DNA from: Microlunatus capsulatus
GTDB lineage: Bacteria > Actinomycetota > Actinomycetes > Propionibacteriales > Propionibacteriaceae
Direction of reading: 5' to 3'
DNA length: 64,000 bases
Assembly (NCBI RefSeq): GCF_017876495.1
Contig: NZ_JAGIOB010000001.1
Coordinates: 3,720,001 to 3,784,000, forward strand
The notes under the pieces are model-generated. The model worked only from the letters and a program-made list of their open reading frames with translations. It was not told where the DNA came from and did not search any database. Made by a program: the position numbers and the translations under genes. This document shows positions 61,101 through 64,000 of the stretch, in pieces (positions within the stretch are counted from its first letter, which is position 1; the number at the start of each line of letters is the position of its first letter).

Positions 61101-63789
61101 GTGCCCTGGCTGAGGTGAAGGACCACTGGTGAGGGGCGGGCATGCCGCCGCCGGAGGTGGCGACACCGGTGACGTAGACGGTGTAGCGGGTGGCGCTGGT
61201 GAGCGACTGCGCGGGGTTGAAGGTCGCGGTCCGGGTGGCGTCGTCGTAGGTGGTCGTGCCCGGCACGGCCACGTCGTCGCCGTCGACGACGGTGAATCCC
61301 AGGCTGCTCGGGGTCACCGACCGGGTGAAGGTCGCCGCGATCGAGGAGGTCACCGGGACCGAGGTCGCCTCCGCTGGAGGCGTGGTCGTGGTGACGGCCA
61401 GCGGTGTGGTGTCCGTCGGGCTCCAGACCGCGTCGACGTAGTAGTTCGTCTGACGGAAGCTGTCACCGGGTCGCTGGCTGTTGTAGGCGAACACCCCGTT
61501 GGCGGTGCTGTTGCCGCCGGGGGTGCTCAGCCGCCCGGAGGAGTACCCGCGGTAGGAGAAGAAGAGGCTGTCCGCGGCGTAGTGCCCGTTCGGCGCGTAG
61601 TAGGAGGCGAGGTAGGTGGCGCCCCCCTGCACGGGCACGGCGCTCGGGAAGTTGGCGGTCTGCCAGCCCGCCGCGGTCTCGTTGGCGAAGGTGGCGGTGG
61701 CCAGGGTGGCACCGCTGCTGTCGTAGAGCGTGGCGGTGTGCGTCCCGGTGTTGCCGGACCCCTTGTAGAAACGGATCCCGCTGATGAAGCCGTCGGCGGC
61801 CGGCACGATCTTGGTGCCGAGCGTCATCGCGCCGCCGTCGGCGATGGCCGTGGTGGTGGGCGTCATGGCGCCGAAGACCGAGCAGGGGCAGCTGGTGGTG
61901 ACCGCGACCCTGGTCGGCGTGGTCTGAATGTTGCCGGAGTCGTCGACGGCACGGACCTGGATGGCGTCCGGTCCGGTGCCGGTCTGGACGGAGGTGTAGC
62001 GGAAGCCCCGCCGGCCCTCGGCGGCGTGGAAGGTCGCCCCGCCGTCGACCGAGACCTCCACGGCGGCGACGGTGCCGCCGACGTCGCTGGCCGTGCCGGT
62101 GACGGTCACGAGGTCTCCAGCGCCGACGCTCGAGCCCGACGCGGGCGAGGTGATGGTGCTGGTCGGCGCCGTCGTGTCGGTGGTCTGCACCGCCGGGGCC
62201 AGGTCGCCGGCCCGGGTGGTCGCCTGCGCGCCCATGTCGGCGAGCAGGTTCAGCGTGGCCTGGCGGATCCGCGGGTCGGGTGGCTGGATGTCGAGGCCGT
62301 CGTGGTTGCTGTCGAGGCCCCACGCCCACTGCACGCTGCCGCTGGAGAACACGAGGGCCCCGCTCGGAGCCCGGTACTGGGTCAGGTGGTGGGTCGTGGT
62401 CCCCGCGACGACGGTGTTGCCGAAGTCGGTGAGCAGCTCTGCGGTCGGACCGGTGGTGGTGGACAGACGCATCAGCCCGGCCGGTCGGAAGCCGTTGTCG
62501 ACGTCCTCGTCCGACTCGTAGCCGACGGTGTGGGCGGCCAGGGTGGCGGTATCACCCGCCGGCAGCGAGGCGAGGCTGGTGCTCCGCCACAGCCGGAGCT
62601 TCCCCTCCTCGGCGCTGACCTTGATGGCGAGGTCGACGGAGTTGGCCTGGTACTGCGTGCCGAGCAGGCTGTTCTCCGGGCCGCCGCCCAGGTCGCCGAA
62701 GCGCGGGTCCCGCCAGGTGGCGGTCGGTGTCACCGGGTCCAGTGCGGTGACCGGACCGTTGTCCTTGTTGGCCCAGGTGTCCTTGTAGCAGACGAGCGTG
62801 CGGTTCGGCGTGGCGCTCCCGTCCTGCGACGGCTCCCAGCGGGTCTTCCAGTAGACGTTGTTGCCGCCGAAGAAGGCGAGGTTCACCTTGGCGTCACGGG
62901 CGTTCTCGACGTTCTTGCGCTGGTCCGCTGACCAGTACTCGTCGTGCCCGACTGAGAGGAACACCTTGTGCTTGGGGATCAGGGCCGGGTCGACGGAGGT
63001 GTCCTGGCCGGAGACGTAGGAGACGTCGAAACCGTTCTGCTCCAGGTAGCGGATCGTCGGGTACTCGTTGGAGAAGAGGAAGTCCCGGCCGGCGCCGACG
63101 TCCCGCGTGCTGAACGGACGGTTGTAGCTCGCCTTGAACGACCGGCCGTTGGGGCCGCCGTAGTAGAAGTTCGAGCCGCCGTAGGTGTTGTAGGCCTGCC
63201 AGGTCGGGTCGGAGGTCTGGAAGAGCACCTGCGAGGTGTTCCCGTCCTTGCGCACGATGAAGGGGATGTGCGAGCTGCCCCGGCTGCCGTCGGCCCGGAC
63301 GAGGTGGGCGATGTACACCCCGGACACAGCGCTGGTCGGCACGTTCCAGGTGGCCGACACGGCCCACGTGCCGCAGTCGTAGACCTGCGTGGCGTCGTTC
63401 GTGGCGCAGGCGACCTGGTTCTGGGGCAGCGGTGCCGAGGGCCGGATGGTGTCGACGAGTCGGGCGCCCTTGCCCTGGTAGTAGCCCAACCGGTAGATCG
63501 AGATGGAGTAGTCGCGGGAGTCGGTGTCGATCTTGAACTGGACGGGGGAGCCGACGTTGACGCTGATCCTCGTCGCGAAGCCCTGGATCGAGTCGTCGCC
63601 GCGGCCGTCGACGTCCCAGATCTCGCGGTCGGTGCCCAGCTGCTCGTTCTCGCACACGACGACGTTGCCGGTGCAGGCGGCCTGCGCCGTCGACGGCACG
63701 GCGACCAGGGCGGCGGCGAGCAGCGCGAGCCCGATCATCGCGACCAGGAAACGGCGCGATGCGGCCTGCAGGTGCAGCTGTGCGGTCAT
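58159..63789 (-). CDS. giant secreted multidomain protein (DMFase-like, DUF4082 x4, Ig-like x6)
   Basis: The 1876-aa product has a Sec signal peptide (about 1-37, ending TAQAAC). Next comes a domain like the C-terminal part of the N,N-dimethylformamidase large subunit (about 45-520, with NTYGGSNFYYGG and SVGHDEYWSADQR), then a Ig/Fn3-like domain (about 525-625). Four DUF4082 domains lie near 635-790, 902-1055, 1165-1320 and 1727-1876; the first three start with a CPC motif. Six SbsA/Big_5-type Ig-like domains fill the gaps. ATG at 63789 has GGGGGAA upstream. It is probably a surface adhesin or polymer-modifying protein and opens the 14-gene operon. Confidence 0.88.
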   Translation of the reverse strand: MTAQLHLQAASRRFLVAMIGLALLAAALVAVPSTAQAACTGNVVVCENEQLGTDREIWDVDGRGDDSIQGFATRISVNVGSPVQFKIDTDSRDYSISIYRLGYYQGKGARLVDTIRPSAPLPQNQVACATNDATQVYDCGTWAVSATWNVPTSAVSGVYIAHLVRADGSRGSSHIPFIVRKDGNTSQVLFQTSDPTWQAYNTYGGSNFYYGGPNGRSFKASYNRPFSTRDVGAGRDFLFSNEYPTIRYLEQNGFDVSYVSGQDTSVDPALIPKHKVFLSVGHDEYWSADQRKNVENARDAKVNLAFFGGNNVYWKTRWEPSQDGSATPNRTLVCYKDTWANKDNGPVTALDPVTPTATWRDPRFGDLGGGPENSLLGTQYQANSVDLAIKVSAEEGKLRLWRSTSLASLPAGDTATLAAHTVGYESDEDVDNGFRPAGLMRLSTTTGPTAELLTDFGNTVVAGTTTHHLTQYRAPSGALVFSSGSVQWAWGLDSNHDGLDIQPPDPRIRQATLNLLADMGAQATTRAGDLAPAVQTTDTTAPTSTITSPASGSSVGAGDLVTVTGTASDVGGTVAAVEVSVDGGATFHAAEGRRGFRYTSVQTGTGPDAIQVRAVDDSGNIQTTPTRVAVTTSCPCSVFGAMTPTTTAIADGGAMTLGTKIVPAADGFISGIRFYKGSGNTGTHTATLYDSSGATLATATFANETAAGWQTANFPSAVPVQGGATYLASYYAPNGHYAADSLFFSYRGYSSGRLSTPGGNSTANGVFAYNSQRPGDSFRQTNYYVDAVWSPTDTTPLAVTTTTPPAEATSVPVTSSIAATFTRSVTPSSLGFTVVDGDDVAVPGTTTYDDATRTATFNPAQSLTSATRYTVYVTGVATSGGGMPAPHQWSFTSARAPSPDGVCPCTVFDDGDHPTNPPETETSTLQLGMAFTSSEAGTISGIRFYKGPGNGGAHTVSLYDRTGRRLATAPVLSESTTGWQQADFDAPVAVAAGATYIASYLAPQGRYSAAGGGLAAKITRGPLSTLANGGRYVYSSTGAPLNASSANYFVDPVFNVAPGQPPEVVDSSPGTGATSVPVSAQVTAVFNGSIQPGTAQIAVKRSADGQPVTGNMANETAGTTASFTPAGPLDAGTRYTVTVTGAASAAGTAMTTPFTSTFTTSGAAACPCSLMDTSTTPALSDSGDTSAVTLGLTFSPTVSGFVKGLRYYRDAANTGTHTGRLWGPDGAEIASLTFVDRDPGWQTATFAAPVPVVAGRSYTAGYYAPRGHYSAANGYFNAPVTNVPLVAPVDGGVYALGDNRPVQSYLSSNYYVDVVFTTADDDPPVVTTVAPAAGAAAVPADSSVTAVFDRAITESSLAVTVADAAGQLIGGQVSYDETSRRATFLPAAPLVAGSTYTASAAADSSSGVSMPRARTWTFSTASTTPTVTGVTPADAAVNVPPASTVTATFTGDVAPASVALTLRTPAGVAVGGTTTYDAAARRAVFTPAAPLTGYTRYTATATASTPSGVAMAAPRSWSFTTADPTAPTTTSTSPAAGATGVAVTAAVTATFARDVDPASVQVRVTRAGVVVAGATSYSASRVATFTPSSALAGATTYTVSVTANNTSGVPMAAPRTWSFTTADVDPPVLTGRSPADGTAGVAATTTVTATFARAITTGSATLTLRTAAGASVAGTTTYSTTTRTVTFRPTAALTSSTTYTASVSARSATGVVMPAAATWSFTTAAQSVSLYATTRLPSATSASSVPTTLGVSFSSSRAGQVTAIRYYASSLNTGRTVKLWNANGTSVLATASTAQTGTGWRTATFTTPVAITAGTSYVASYHAPVGRWSTTSSGYGSTYASGPLSVPVSGGRTANGDVFPANPSSTNFWVDVLVLV

Positions 63790-63950
63790 GCTTCCCCCGA
63801 ACTGGTTCCCCGAGGCGGGGAGTGCGGTGGTCCGGACCGACCGGACCGCCGTCGAACCTGGCGTTGCCGCCGGCACCCGGGGGTGCCGTCAGCGGTGAGC
63901 ACGGACGCGTCGTGGAGGCGGTCCGGCCCCTGTGGAGCCGTCGAGCGAGG
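63790..63950 (-). promoter_or_regulatory. upstream region of the minus-arm operon
   Basis: This 161-base interval should hold the promoter of the minus-arm operon. It contains a perfect hairpin CGGCACCC/GGGTGCCG (63871-63888), which may instead terminate the upstream gene, and smaller repeats such as CCCCG-AGG-CGGGG. No confident -10/-35 pair was found. Confidence 0.4.
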
Positions 63951-64000
63951 TCAGGCAGCCAAGGTGATCTGGACCGCGTCCGAGGTGGTCTGCTTCGTGT
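63951..64000 (-). CDS. C-terminal end of a gene cut by the window edge
   Basis: Reading the minus strand, a TGA at 63953-63951 is preceded by the frame TKQTTSDAVQITLAA, open to the window edge. The alternating Thr/Val/Ile pattern looks like the last strand of a secreted beta protein. Only 15 residues are visible, so neither identity nor reality is certain. Confidence 0.35.
   Translation of the reverse strand, partial: TKQTTSDAVQITLAA

Noticed and set aside
58159-62000. Repeated DNA that could be a repeat array
   Set aside because: The similarity is between protein domains (DUF4082 and Ig-like) within one gene; there are no regular spacers as in CRISPR.
1-64000. tRNA, rRNA, insertion sequences or prophage
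   Set aside because: No cloverleaf-like stretch, rRNA sequence, transposase or phage gene was recognised on either strand. XerC here is the housekeeping recombinase by motif and context.

Overview
The window is very GC-rich DNA with GTG starts, frequent 4-base gene overlaps and an actinobacterial translation/lipid block (rpsB-tsf-pyrH-frr-cdsA-rlmN, with XerC and an M23 peptidase nearby). It is the chromosome of a member of the Actinomycetota. A Geodermatophilus/Blastococcus-type genus is my guess from gene content; nothing in the sequence proves it.

Layout. (1) 1-4.8 kb: peptide deformylase, a lactonase-type propeller protein, XerC, a secreted double-LytM peptidase and a metallophosphoesterase. 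(2) 4.9-13.9 kb, minus strand: an arabinose-oligosaccharide utilisation cluster (GH2, LacI regulator, GH51, ABC binding protein, two permeases, GH43). It lies between the M23 gene and rpsB, which are often close neighbours in actinobacteria. (3) 14.0-19.6 kb: rpsB with a structured leader, tsf, pyrH, frr, cdsA, rlmN. (4) 19.8-20.9 kb: a second phosphoesterase coupled to an EVE-domain-like protein. (5) 21.1-25.2 kb: a six-gene operon of SipW/TasA-type secretion. It has three proteins with alternate-type signal peptides, two S26B signal peptidases (one fused to its own substrate-like domain) and an LATTG sortase-type surface protein. (6) 25.3-29.2 kb: amylomaltase, a small secreted protein, a CDF metal exporter. 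(7) 29.4-44.6 kb, plus strand, and 44.6-63.8 kb, minus strand: two convergent arms of one exopolysaccharide locus.

The polysaccharide locus holds the parts of a Wzx/Wzy pathway: flippase, polymerase/ligase, Wzz-like protein and five glycosyltransferases. It also has sugar-nucleotide enzymes (UDP-sugar dehydrogenase, NAD epimerase, Gfo/Idh/MocA oxidoreductase, two DegT aminotransferases) and several acyltransferases. The dehydrogenase, oxidoreductase, an aminotransferase and the WbpD/WlbB-like acetyltransferase together could make a diacetamido uronic acid, split over both arms. The plus arm carries an acyl-CoA ligase, a PLP decarboxylase, a free acyl carrier protein and an asparagine-synthetase-like protein without a glutaminase domain. 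These resemble the accessory enzymes of proteobacterial exosortase/EPS loci, but no exosortase is visible. I regard this carrier-protein module and the SipW-type operon as the best candidates for under-described biology. Secreted DUF4082 and beta-helix proteins, including one of 1876 residues, are encoded at the edges of the arms and are probably surface factors acting with the polymer.

Regulatory signals include a LacI-type operator beside a good promoter ahead of abfA, five strong intergenic hairpins, a structured rpsB leader, and six genes with a -10-like hexamer exactly six bases before the start codon, which suggests leaderless mRNAs. No tRNA, rRNA, CRISPR array, insertion sequence or phage gene was seen. 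No gene-free stretch exceeds about 300 bases.
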